DNA from: Chondrus crispus
Lineage: Eukaryota > Rhodophyta > Florideophyceae > Gigartinales > Gigartinaceae
Reading direction: 5' to 3'
Length of the DNA stretch: 64,000 bases
Assembly: GCF_000350225.1 (NCBI RefSeq)
Contig: NW_005179035.1
Coordinates: 1-64,000 of the forward strand
Position numbers and translations under genes: made by a program. A model generated the notes under the pieces. That model had not been told where the DNA came from. It ran no database searches and saw only the letters and a list, made by a program, of their open reading frames with translations. Positions 10,518-18,940 of this stretch are shown piece after piece (position 1 is the first letter of the stretch; every line of letters begins with the position of its first letter).

Positions 10518-12485
10518 TTAATCACTTTTGTTGTCCGTTATGACAGTATGAAAATCAAGGAAGCAGTTCCGTCCCTCTTCGACGCAAAGAAAAAGACCGC
10601 ATGTCGAGCAACGGAAGGCTGACTTCTGACGAGCTTTGTGCTCATCAGGGTTCAACTTCTGTCGCACACGACAGAAATAGCAGTCCCGGCGGTCGCTATT
10701 TGCGACGCGTACAGGATAATGTGGCTCGGTTGGATTGAGTTCTAAACGGCAAAAGGCGTCTACACTTGTAACATAGCCTCCCTTTTCGACAGAGTTAGGT
10801 ACCCGCAAAATGCCGGCCTCCTGCACTACAGCATTTGCTTCCGACTTGCGAAGAACTCTCCCTCTATTTGAGCTACTTGCATTCCCACGACCCCCATTCA
10901 CCAAAGCCCATGAAAGTTCTTTGACAAACTCTTTGTGCTTGTTTTTCCACTTCCCATTAAAACTTCGTAACAAAATGTACGCATTTGTAGAGCTCACATC
11001 CAAAAGCCAGAAGAACATCGGCATCCATACGCGACGAGAGGGCATGTGACTTGTGTACACTGCACGTAATTGATCTGCAATGTCCACACCGCCCATGTGG
11101 AAATTGTAGTCATCGATTACTGCTGGTATCCTCATCTTCTTAAGGGGTGCATTGCCAAAGACATCGCGAATCCTCCTTCCGTTTGTGTACGTCAGCCGTG
11201 GGCGCTTACGCATCCGCTCCACGGTTTTGTTGGGGCCTACCTCATGCTTCGTTGTTAGCATTTGCACCGCGCCATTGTCGATCCACGTCAAGGCAAGTAC
11301 TTTTCCATCCTCACAGGTCGCAGCTCCCATGGTATTCCAAGGTAGTTTAACATTCTTTTTCCCCCTCAATGCCAAGGACTTCGGAAAGCCAGAGGCGTTC
11401 GATCGCACAGTCCCAACTGCGGCAATATGTTGAGAACGGAGGAGGGCGAAAAGTTGCGGCGTGGAAAAAAAGTTGTCCATGTAGATGACATACATTTGGG
11501 CGTCGTTGGTTCGCGAAAACGGGACGTTGCGGGGTAGCCTTTCTGACAGTTTGGCCACGACGGCAGAGGAATGCCCAAGAGTTCCTTTGTATTCCTTGCA
11601 ATGTATCCAGCGGTCCTTGTTCGAGTGTGGGAAAGCGTTGAACATGTACCCACTGTCACACAGAGCCCACACTTTGAAACCGGACCAAATTGGCTTGTTC
11701 CTGATTCGTACAGTCTCCGAACAGCGGCCGTAGTTCATTATCATCATTTCATCCATACTCACCTGGTACCCCGGAAACCAAAACTTTGACGAAGCATCGA
11801 GAACATGTGACAAGAGCGGATCCAATTTTGAGAAAAAATATTCTTGCCCATTGTCTGCGTCGGGGTGGCAAAGGTGGATGTATCTCTTCAGTTGTTGAAA
11901 GCTAAACATACTCATCGCACCCATTATGCTGTGTGACGGCCCCTTCCCTGTTCTGTCCCAATAGTCTTCGATACACGGACACTTGTAGACCCCCATGTAC
12001 AACGCCAAGCCAAAGAAAATTTGGATATCCTGCCATGTAGCATTTGTCCATCTCCGTCCCTTCCCCGCCTTCTTCCCTTTCGCATATGCATTTGTATTGT
12101 CTGCAATAGTTTGCATGATTGAGGTTGGCACGAATTTCTTAAAAACTTTCAGGGGAGTGTGCTCATCGCTGTTCGGGAAGTAATTGTAGTTTGGACGCCC
12201 TCGTGGTGTACACCGTTCGGGGTCGAGATGCAGAGGATGAAATGAGGGGAGGGCTGTAGGGAATGATAGGGCGGGGGTCTCAATGGATTGATGAGGGAGA
12301 AGGGAAGATGGCAGTGAGGTAGTTCGACGCAACAAATGACCAATTGGAATATCGTCCTCATTGTCCGAATTGTTGACGTTTTCATCTTCCTGTTCGGAGC
12401 CGGGTGAGAATATGAGAACTGTTTCATCATGGAGACCAGACGCACTCTCACTCTCGGAGTCTGTCTGGGAGAGGGAGGCATCCAT
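10518..12485 (-). CDS. piggyBac-family transposase (intact)
   Basis: The longest frame begins at a GTG at 12521, but the first ATG is at 12485, giving about 655 residues with the acidic start MDASLSQTDSESES common in this family. It fits the DDE_Tnp_1_7 domain. Numbered on the longer frame, the catalytic aspartates are D257 (SMDEMM), D349 (YMDNFF) and D415 (WIDN), with a further D480 in YNFHMGGVDIADQ. A C-terminal cysteine-rich module (CYFCRV...CSTCGLFLCVEEGRNCF) resembles the family's cross-brace zinc finger for end binding. There is no frameshift or internal stop, so activity is possible. Confidence 0.93.
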   Translation of the reverse strand: MDASLSQTDSESESASGLHDETVLIFSPGSEQEDENVNNSDNEDDIPIGHLLRRTTSLPSSLLPHQSIETPALSFPTALPSFHPLHLDPERCTPRGRPNYNYFPNSDEHTPLKVFKKFVPTSIMQTIADNTNAYAKGKKAGKGRRWTNATWQDIQIFFGLALYMGVYKCPCIEDYWDRTGKGPSHSIMGAMSMFSFQQLKRYIHLCHPDADNGQEYFFSKLDPLLSHVLDASSKFWFPGYQVSMDEMMIMNYGRCSETVRIRNKPIWSGFKVWALCDSGYMFNAFPHSNKDRWIHCKEYKGTLGHSSAVVAKLSERLPRNVPFSRTNDAQMYVIYMDNFFSTPQLFALLRSQHIAAVGTVRSNASGFPKSLALRGKKNVKLPWNTMGAATCEDGKVLALTWIDNGAVQMLTTKHEVGPNKTVERMRKRPRLTYTNGRRIRDVFGNAPLKKMRIPAVIDDYNFHMGGVDIADQLRAVYTSHMPSRRVWMPMFFWLLDVSSTNAYILLRSFNGKWKNKHKEFVKELSWALVNGGRGNASSSNRGRVLRKSEANAVVQEAGILRVPNSVEKGGYVTSVDAFCRLELNPTEPHYPVRVANSDRRDCYFCRVRQKLNPDEHKARQKSAFRCSTCGLFLCVEEGRNCFLDFHTVITDNKSD

Positions 12486-12753
12486 CTCGGGGCTACGCCG
12501 CAGCAGATGGGACGGGCGCACATGTTTCGTATTATTCTTATATGTGGGGGGGTTGTAAAATAGAGGCGTCGAACGTGGTCAATTTTTTTTCGGCGGGAAC
12601 GTCAGACAATATGCCCGGTTTGACATGAGAAATCCAAATCTGACGTCAGATGTGATTGGGCGGAAAGGCAACAATGAGCTCTTGTCAGTTTAATATTTTC
12701 GCCTCTATTCAGGGGCGAATACAGTTCAGGGGATACTTTTTTTCGGCACTGTA

Positions 12754-12865
12754 TAAAGTGTATACGGTACAGTAGGGGTACAGCGGGAGTTGTCAACAAC
12801 TCGCGTATAGCTAAGCCCTATGGGCTCAGCCCATACCCGTCAGCGATATTTACGAGCACTGCATC
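12754..12865 (-). repeat. Left arm, part B, of the inverted duplication
   Basis: This matches the start of the right arm (about 15402-15528) in reverse orientation and is the continuation of 8217-9012 across the piggyBac insertion. It ends with GATGC on the minus strand, where it abuts an inverted copy of the sequence upstream of the membrane-protein gene. Confidence 0.8.
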
Positions 12866-13246
12866 TCTGTTTGTGGTTCCGCAATGTAGGCGTCGTGTTC
12901 GAGACCCTTGGAGTAGAGGCGTTGTGAAAGAAATCCTCTTTTCCGGTATTCCTCGACAGTGCTCGTTATTGCTTGGCTAGGGTAGCACTCATTAATGGGT
13001 CACTTTCCCAGGTTTTTTCAGTACGCATACAGTATAAATACCCGTGGACCAGGCCTATGTTGTACAGTAGCACAGTGGGAGAAAGAGGGGTCCTTCAAGG
13101 TGTGTGACACGTGATTCATGAAGGAAGGTCTCATTACTTTACTAACTTTTTGCGATCTGGTCTCAGATTGCCAAAACAGGCCTGCTGTAAATCACAGGAA
13201 GAATCCGGAGTGTGACTGGATTTAATAATGGGTTCAGAAACTTTGC
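12866..13246 (-). repeat. Inverted partial copy of the membrane-gene upstream region
   Basis: On the minus strand this aligns with about 16210-16985, the region before the first membrane-protein gene, but lacks about 370 bp corresponding to roughly 16440-16810. The copy stops before the gene's ATG, so no part of the protein is present. In the right arm the missing stretch is bounded by two similar short sequences (near 16425 and 16799), so loss by recombination between short repeats is plausible. Confidence 0.7.
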
Positions 13247-14516
13247 TCCCGGCCTTGGAGAACCTTGACGCGGCCGCCAGAAGCAGCCGCCCGTCGCCCA
13301 CGTACCCGAGCACGGACCGCCCGCCCACGCTCCGCCCCACCCGCGTCTCCAGCCACCGGTAGTCGCACACCACCGCGAACAACTCGCGCGTCCGCCCGGC
13401 CCCCGTTCGCCCACTCCGCGCCCGCCGCCGCCCACCACGCCCGCGTCTCGCTGCGCCCCGCGCCCGCCCCAAGCCGCGCGTGGTACCCGCCCACCACGCG
13501 CGCGTGCGCCGCCTGCAGGTGCAGGAAGCCCTCCCGCGCCGCTGCGCGGCCGTGGCCGCCGCGGATGGGACTTGCGCGCCCAGCCGGAAGCGACCCGTCG
13601 CGCTCCTCCAGCAGCCCCATCCGGTCCAACGTCTCCCCGATCCGCGCGCTCGCATCCGTCGCCACACCCCACAGGCACCCCAGCATGACCGCTGGCACAG
13701 CTGCTGCGGCCGGCACCGGCGCCAGCGTCGCGAGCAAGCCGTCCACGCCGAGCACCTCCTCGCACACATCTCCGTACCTATGTACGGAGATGTGTGCCAC
13801 GATCGCCCCCGACCCGAGCTTCTGCCCTTCGCAGCTCGCGCAGGTATCGCCCCCACATCGTGACCGGGCTGGTCTCAGCGGTCTGTGACAGCCGCCATGC
13901 CATCTTCGCTAGCCCGGGGCTGCGGCCACACCGCTCCTCCACGACGCCCAGCGCGCGTCCCCCCCCCCGCACGCTCCACGCACGCGTAGTTGCGGAGCCG
14001 CCTCTCGCCTTCCTCCGCAGAGCGCTCCGCGGAGATGCACGCTTCGGGCGGCACGAGGCCCTTTTCAACTGGGTCGGGTGCGCCGACGACGATGCGCATT
14101 CGCGCGTCGGCGGCCTTGGTCACCGTCGCTGCGAAGCCCGCGCGAGCACGGCGACCTCCGTGCCGCCCGAAGCGTCATCGCGCATGACGCGAGGGCCCGC
14201 ACAGCCGAGGCGACGCCCTCCACACGCGTGCTGGGCTGGACGAGGAATGGATAGGCGCGCGCGAGCGTGCGGCGGAGGCCGTGGTAGTGGAGCAGGGAAA
14301 GGAGGTGGTCGCAGAAGGAGTCGGCAGAGGCCGAGGCGCCGAGGTCTAGTGCGTGGACGCCGGCTTCGCGCGATGCGTGGGGGCGAGGTAGCAGCGTGGA
14401 AGGTGTCGTGGGCTGACGTCGCTGGATGAGGCAAGGAGGGCTAGCAGCGGTAAGGGGCTGTCGAGAAGGGTATCGAGGAGCGCTTGCGGGGAGGAGGCTG
14501 GAGGAGGTGCCGACAT
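13247..14516 (-). pseudogene. Decayed GC-rich gene, possibly an NB-ARC (STAND) ATPase
   Basis: Minus-strand coding character is visible but switches frame several times. It starts at an ATG at 14516 (MSAPPPASSPQALLDTLLDS) and continues in other frames with segments such as DSFCDHLLSLLHYHGLRRTL. A GGTEVAVLARA piece near 14165 could be a ruined P-loop. ERCGRSPGLAKMAWRLS near 13920 recalls the GLPL motif of NB-ARC domains. A last frame (13800-13234) contains YGDVCEEVLGVDGLLATL and ARIGETLDRMGLLEERDG, which would suit the following winged-helix part. The motif matches are weak, so the family name is a guess. What is firm is a frameshifted GC-rich gene remnant. Confidence 0.35.
13762..13797. repeat. 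Perfect 16-bp hairpin
   Basis: Arms 13762-13777 and 13782-13797 are perfectly complementary (GCACACATCTCCGTAC and its complement) around the 4-base loop CTAT. It lies inside the decayed GC-rich gene. Confidence 0.85.
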
Positions 14517-14594
14517 GCCGACATGGCGGGTTGGAGATTGCCGGTTGGGGGTTGGGAAGTGGGAAAGAGGTGGTTGCGGTTGAAGTACGCTTGC

Positions 14595-15062
14595 CTAGTG
14601 TCTAGGTGACAAATGACCTCATATGAGGTCACTTTTCAACTTATTTTTTCTCTACTTGCGCAAGCTCAACAATATGGAAAAAGATACTCTCGCCACCGCA
14701 GTTGACTTCTGCGTTGCGTAAGGGCGGAGTTTGGTGAGATCTGCACGTCTTTTCCAGCCATTTTTAAAATGCCCAAAAAGGAGCCTTTTTGACCAACCTC
14801 AAAACGTTTTATGTTGATTTCTTCGAAACCAAAACGCCTGTTTAAAAAGCCAACTCATCATTGAAACTTCATTAGATTCTTAGTCTCTCTGTGCATTGGA
14901 AACTGCCATCCCAATGTTTTGCAAGATGTTAATGCCGAGGGCAAATACGTTAAAGAAATGGTGTCCAAACTGACTTTTTAAAGTTTCGATTTAATTTTTA
15001 TATATTTTTGCAAAAAAAACTGGCCTCATATGAGGTCAAATCGCTTGTCGTCTAGACACTAG
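14595..15062. mobile_element. Short non-autonomous inverted-repeat element (MITE-like)
   Basis: The segment starts CTAGTGTCTAGGTGACAA and ends TTGTCGTCTAGACACTAG, giving imperfect terminal inverted repeats. Just inside each end lies TGACCTCATATGAGGTCA, itself a perfect 18-bp palindrome on the left and nearly so on the right. The 470-bp AT-rich interior codes for nothing. A target duplication could not be settled, so the superfamily is unknown. Confidence 0.6.
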
Positions 15063-15073
15063 CATTGTCGCAT

Positions 15074-15103
15074 GCGATAAGAGCTCACATGAGCTCTTAT
15101 CGC
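15074..15103. repeat. 14-bp hairpin followed by a T run
   Basis: Arms GCGATAAGAGCTCA (15074-15087) and TGAGCTCTTATCGC (15090-15103) are perfectly complementary around a 2-base loop and are followed by seven T residues. The shape recalls a transcription-terminating hairpin, but no adjacent transcript is known. The stretch to 15401 holds only short repeats (TTTCACATCCTG three times near 15166-15196, a GTT run near 15376-15390) and no gene. Confidence 0.6.
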
Positions 15104-15401
15104 CCTTTTTTTACCCTGCATCCGACCTACATCCGGCCCATTGCCCCAGGCCACATTTTCACATCCTGTTTCACATCCTGTTTCACATCCGGCGCTTCGC
15201 CCCGCCCCAGCCAGTAACAGCGGGTAACAGGGGGGGAAACAGTCCAGCGAGCGCAAAATCAGGCCGCCTGGAGGGGTTTGGGGCCACGGCGCTGCCAGCA
15301 GAGCCACGTGTGTTCAATTTGGCCCGTGGCTCGTTGCCGGGTGCGGCGCCTGTTACCCGGCGGCTGCGGCGGCGATTGTTGTTGTTGTTACCCGCACCGA
15401 G

Positions 15402-16310
15402 GATGCAGTGCTCGTAAATATCGCTGACGGGTATGGGCTAAGCCCATAGGGAGCTATATGGGAGTTGTTGACAACTCCCGCTGTACCCCTACTGTACCGT
15501 ATACACTTTATACAGTGACATCACTGTATAACTTTATACAGTGATGTCACTTTATACTATAAAGTGTATGCGGTGCAGTACCCTCGGGTACCCTTCGAAG
15601 GGTACATTACGATCATTCAACTGAACTGATGGCAGGTACAGTACTCACTCTAGTGCCACATTTAGAAGCAAATCAAAAGGCTCGGTCCCACATCTTCCCA
15701 TTGACCAATCAGAACGCTTATCCCCACATCCCAGCAATGTTTCAACTACAGTAGTCCCCACCTACGCGAGAAATTCTAAAAGTTCTGCATATGTTCAGAC
15801 ACGGCAACCACGGCAGCGGGGGCAGGTGTAGCGGAGGGGACGGGGAAGGCATCGATGGCGGAGGGCAGAAAGGCGTGGGTGGCAGCGGCGACGCAGCGGG
15901 TTGCGTGGAGCTGGGAGGGCCCGCTGCGCGGCAAGCAGGGGGCGTGCGGTGGCGAAATGGGCGTCTGGGAGGGTGACGGCGGGCGGGGTGCAGGACAGCC
16001 ACCAAAAGAGATAAGGCGTCATTTTGCCCTACTGTTTGATCATATTTCGGCAGTCGGCCTCCCAATACTGAAGAAATCGTGAAATCGCCTCCCATGAAAA
16101 GAGCACCTTGTCGCCCCCCTACTGGCAACATTTAGCCAAAGATAAAAGCAATCCATGCTTGTTGTCAAGTCTTGAGAATCACTGCACAGGATGACTAACG
16201 CGCCTCTGTGGGCGGCAGCAAAGTTTCTGAACCCATTCATTATTAAATCCAGTCACACTCCAGATTCTTCCTGTGATTTACAGCAGGCCTGTTTTGGCAA
16301 TCTGAGACCG
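15402..16310 (+). repeat. Right arm of the inverted duplication
   Basis: This is the uninterrupted version of the segment split at 8217-9012 / 12754-12865 and supplies the empty site of the piggyBac insertion. It carries the same palindrome cluster (about 15500-15610) and the same proline-rich 129-codon frame on the minus strand (16131-15742). It runs directly into the upstream region of the first membrane-protein gene. I see no transposase, LTR or host gene in it. Confidence 0.8.
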
Positions 16311-17062
16311 GATCGCAAAAAGTTAGTAAAGTAATGAGGCATTCCTTCATGAATCACGTGTCACTCACATCTTGAAGGACGCCTCCTTCTCCCACTGTGT
16401 TACTGTACTGTACAACGTAGGCCTGATCCATGCGCATTTATGTCCATACTATTTATAGGCTCATGATTAGCCAACAAGGGAGCTCTCAGGCCCGTGAAGG
16501 TAAGAAGGTTTTCCTACGAGAGGCGCATCAATGCCACTCACATCACAGACACGTGAGGTAGAAAAAACGACCCTCCAACATGCACATGACACCGCTGCCT
16601 CAAAAGGGCTTGTAAAGCCACGCCAGTACAATATGCGCACGAAAATGACACAAATGAGACAGCAAAAAAGGCAGTATCGCACAAATGTCTTGCCAAGTGG
16701 AAATCGTTTCCTGCTACCTTCAACACTACCGTGTATTGCATATCAACACAACTGGGTCTCCGTTGCTGTACGGTACAATTTACTCATGCATTTTTCGACG
16801 ACTGGATCCATGTGTATTTTTATGCGTACTGAACCAACGCAGGAAGGTGACCCCATTCAAAAGTGCTAGCCTAGCCAAGCAATAACGAGCACTGTCGAGG
16901 AACACCGGAAAAGAAGAATTCTTTCACAACGCCACTACTCCAAGGGTCTTGGACACGACGCCTACATTGCATAACCAGAAACAGGGACGCGTTTATCGTG
17001 TATTGTTCTTCTTATTCAAAAAAGAAACTTCGTTGGCAAGCCTTCCCCCTTCCCTCTACATC

Positions 17063-18940
17063 ATGTCCCTGGAAATCATACTGCCCTTTAGCACGCCAAT
17101 TTGGAACGTGATCCGACTCATTGGTTTGGCTATCCTTGTCGATGTGCTCCTTGCTGTGGCGCTACAAAAAGCTTCATCAAGGATTAATGGCTTCATGGCA
17201 CGAAAAGGAAGACGGGTGGCACTGGGCCCGACGCGGGCTGGTAGGCTGACTCAACTACCCGGAATAGACCGAAACGCGACATGGATACGTCTGTGCTTCT
17301 GGGGGGCAGCAGTGACCCTGTTTGGCCTAGCCGTTATGGCAGAATTTGGTAGCGTCGAAAAGGATGTAGAACTGGACACTGAGGTCGAGCTGGGAAGCAT
17401 ATTCGAGGCTGCAAAAGGGAAAATTCTATCTGTGAATTTACACGCCGAAGACGAAGATCCGAATAAAGGTGGAGGTGTTAGGCTGTTTGGTCAAGTGTTT
17501 GAGGTGGCGGGCTCGTCACTGAGAAATCCATCTATAGATCACGATGCGCCACTCATCGAGTCAGGATACATTCGTTGTCGGCCAGGTACGATAGGTGTCA
17601 TTGGCGGTTTCTCGACAATGAACTTTGTAGACCGCCTGCATGTCAACGCCATGAAAACAGGAATAGAATTCGAGAGGAAAACGCCATCAAGAGGTTCTAC
17701 GATTGAGGAGGTAGTCGCAGGAGTACCCTTTAACTGGTCTCTCTGCGACAATGAAGAAATCAAACGACAATTAGGGCAATTAGAAAACCACACCGCGGTC
17801 CACAGACTCATTGCTGTCCTTTCTGATATGGCACTTGGAGCAGGACTGTACTCTGCGGTAGGCCTAAACAAGACGAGAAGAAAGGTAATGGAGCAAATTC
17901 CCGTACGATTTTGGAGCGACTTTAATGGTGGGTTGCATCCGGGTAGATTTGTTCTTCGGGGCTGGGCAGATATCCAACACGTGATCTTTCGTTCGCTTGT
18001 CGGTCCCGAAAATGTTTGGGCGTTCATAGAACCGGATCTCCTACGCCTAGCTCCTCAGGGAGCTGAACGGCAGATGGAGCGGTTGCCGGTCCGGCTGAGC
18101 AGAGTAGGAAACACGCAGATCGAATTTGGTTTGCCTCATCAAGACTTGCAGTTCAAGAGCGTGGAATGGCATGGTAGCGTATCAGTCACTGCCGGAACCA
18201 TTTCTGAACTCGTGCATGTGTACATTACTGATCGGGGAGAATGCGCCATGGGTCACACTGTGTGTTCATGTCGGCTGACTTTTGAGAACGAAACATATCA
18301 AATCATCCAAGGATGGACAGAGGGAGCTCAAGAGACTGAATTTCGTATGATTCGGACGATAAACTTGACACGATTTGCTCGCGAATTTTTGGAAGAAGCA
18401 AAAGACACGATGGTCTACATGTCTCTCTACAAGACTTTGCCGGTTAGGAGCCTAGGGGCCAGTGGCTCGAGGCCTCAAATTTTCTCATTGGATGCTGCTG
18501 ACGAAGCATCAAGTGTCAAGAGCTTCCCAGTACTCCCCCTAGACAGAAGCTTGTCTCCGAGGATCGGGGTGGGATACGGGGTGCGGAAGACAGCACGAGC
18601 GGCGATAAATGTGTGGTTCATTGCCTCTGCCGCCGGCTACGGCATGCTTTTGATGTTTTTTCTTTTAGTTTGCCTCTTTCTTAGAAACGAACTAGACATC
18701 GACGTCGTCACTTCATTGGTGCGCACACAGAACGAGCTCCTCCGAGCGCCCATGGATTGCAAGGTGGCAAGCCGACGCCCTCTGGATATCGGAATATTTC
18801 AGCCAGAATGGTCGAACGGGGAACTCCACCTAGGAACACTTGGGGAAAATGACAAGCCTATCCAAGCACCTGACTTAAGCTTGGTTCACTCGATGCCACG
18901 CTTAAGGAGGGGGCAATCAAAGTCTGTTTATACGGTCTAG
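17063..18940 (+). CDS. Three-pass membrane protein with variable ectodomain, copy 1
   Basis: Family unrecognised. The frame is open from a TTG at 16949, but the first ATG is at 17063 (MSLEIILPFSTPIW), giving 625 residues. Numbered on the longer frame, hydrophobic segments lie at about 53-73, 113-132 and 554-579. The loop between the first two is strongly basic, which by the positive-inside rule puts it in the cytosol and the ~420-residue region 133-553 outside. That region has five potential N-glycosylation sites (NWS 262, NHT 280, NKT 307, NET 447, NLT 472) and several cysteines. The C-terminal tail of about 80 residues ends LRRGQSKSVYTV. Residues 191-340 differ from copy 2 at about 58 of 150 positions, against about 10 of 152 in residues 39-190. 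Surface recognition or adhesion is a guess. Confidence 0.85.
   Translation: MSLEIILPFSTPIWNVIRLIGLAILVDVLLAVALQKASSRINGFMARKGRRVALGPTRAGRLTQLPGIDRNATWIRLCFWGAAVTLFGLAVMAEFGSVEKDVELDTEVELGSIFEAAKGKILSVNLHAEDEDPNKGGGVRLFGQVFEVAGSSLRNPSIDHDAPLIESGYIRCRPGTIGVIGGFSTMNFVDRLHVNAMKTGIEFERKTPSRGSTIEEVVAGVPFNWSLCDNEEIKRQLGQLENHTAVHRLIAVLSDMALGAGLYSAVGLNKTRRKVMEQIPVRFWSDFNGGLHPGRFVLRGWADIQHVIFRSLVGPENVWAFIEPDLLRLAPQGAERQMERLPVRLSRVGNTQIEFGLPHQDLQFKSVEWHGSVSVTAGTISELVHVYITDRGECAMGHTVCSCRLTFENETYQIIQGWTEGAQETEFRMIRTINLTRFAREFLEEAKDTMVYMSLYKTLPVRSLGASGSRPQIFSLDAADEASSVKSFPVLPLDRSLSPRIGVGYGVRKTARAAINVWFIASAAGYGMLLMFFLLVCLFLRNELDIDVVTSLVRTQNELLRAPMDCKVASRRPLDIGIFQPEWSNGELHLGTLGENDKPIQAPDLSLVHSMPRLRRGQSKSVYTV

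Larger units (their letters stand above)
9013..12751 (-). mobile_element. piggyBac-type transposon with TA target duplication
   Basis: The element begins CAGTGCCGAAAAAAAGTAT and ends with its reverse complement ATACTTTTTTTCGGCACTG, flanked by TA on each side (9011-9012 and 12752-12753). The paralogous right arm near 15530 shows the empty site, CACTG-TA-TAAAG, which confirms both boundaries. The single intact gene inside encodes a piggyBac-family transposase. The left end is interrupted after about 20 bp by a Tc1-type element; without it the element is about 2.47 kb. Canonical piggyBac elements duplicate TTAA, so the TA duplication is unusual. Confidence 0.85.

Noticed and set aside
8217-16310. 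The inverted arms as terminal repeats of one large foldback transposon
   Set aside because: The inner end of the left arm (13246) does not correspond to the inner end of the right arm (15402); segment order shows a rearranged tandem array instead.
16949-17062. N-terminal extension MDTTPT... of the membrane proteins
   Set aside because: The frame opens at TTG, not ATG, and the stretch is conserved also in the noncoding inverted copy at 12866-13246, so it is treated as 5' untranslated sequence.
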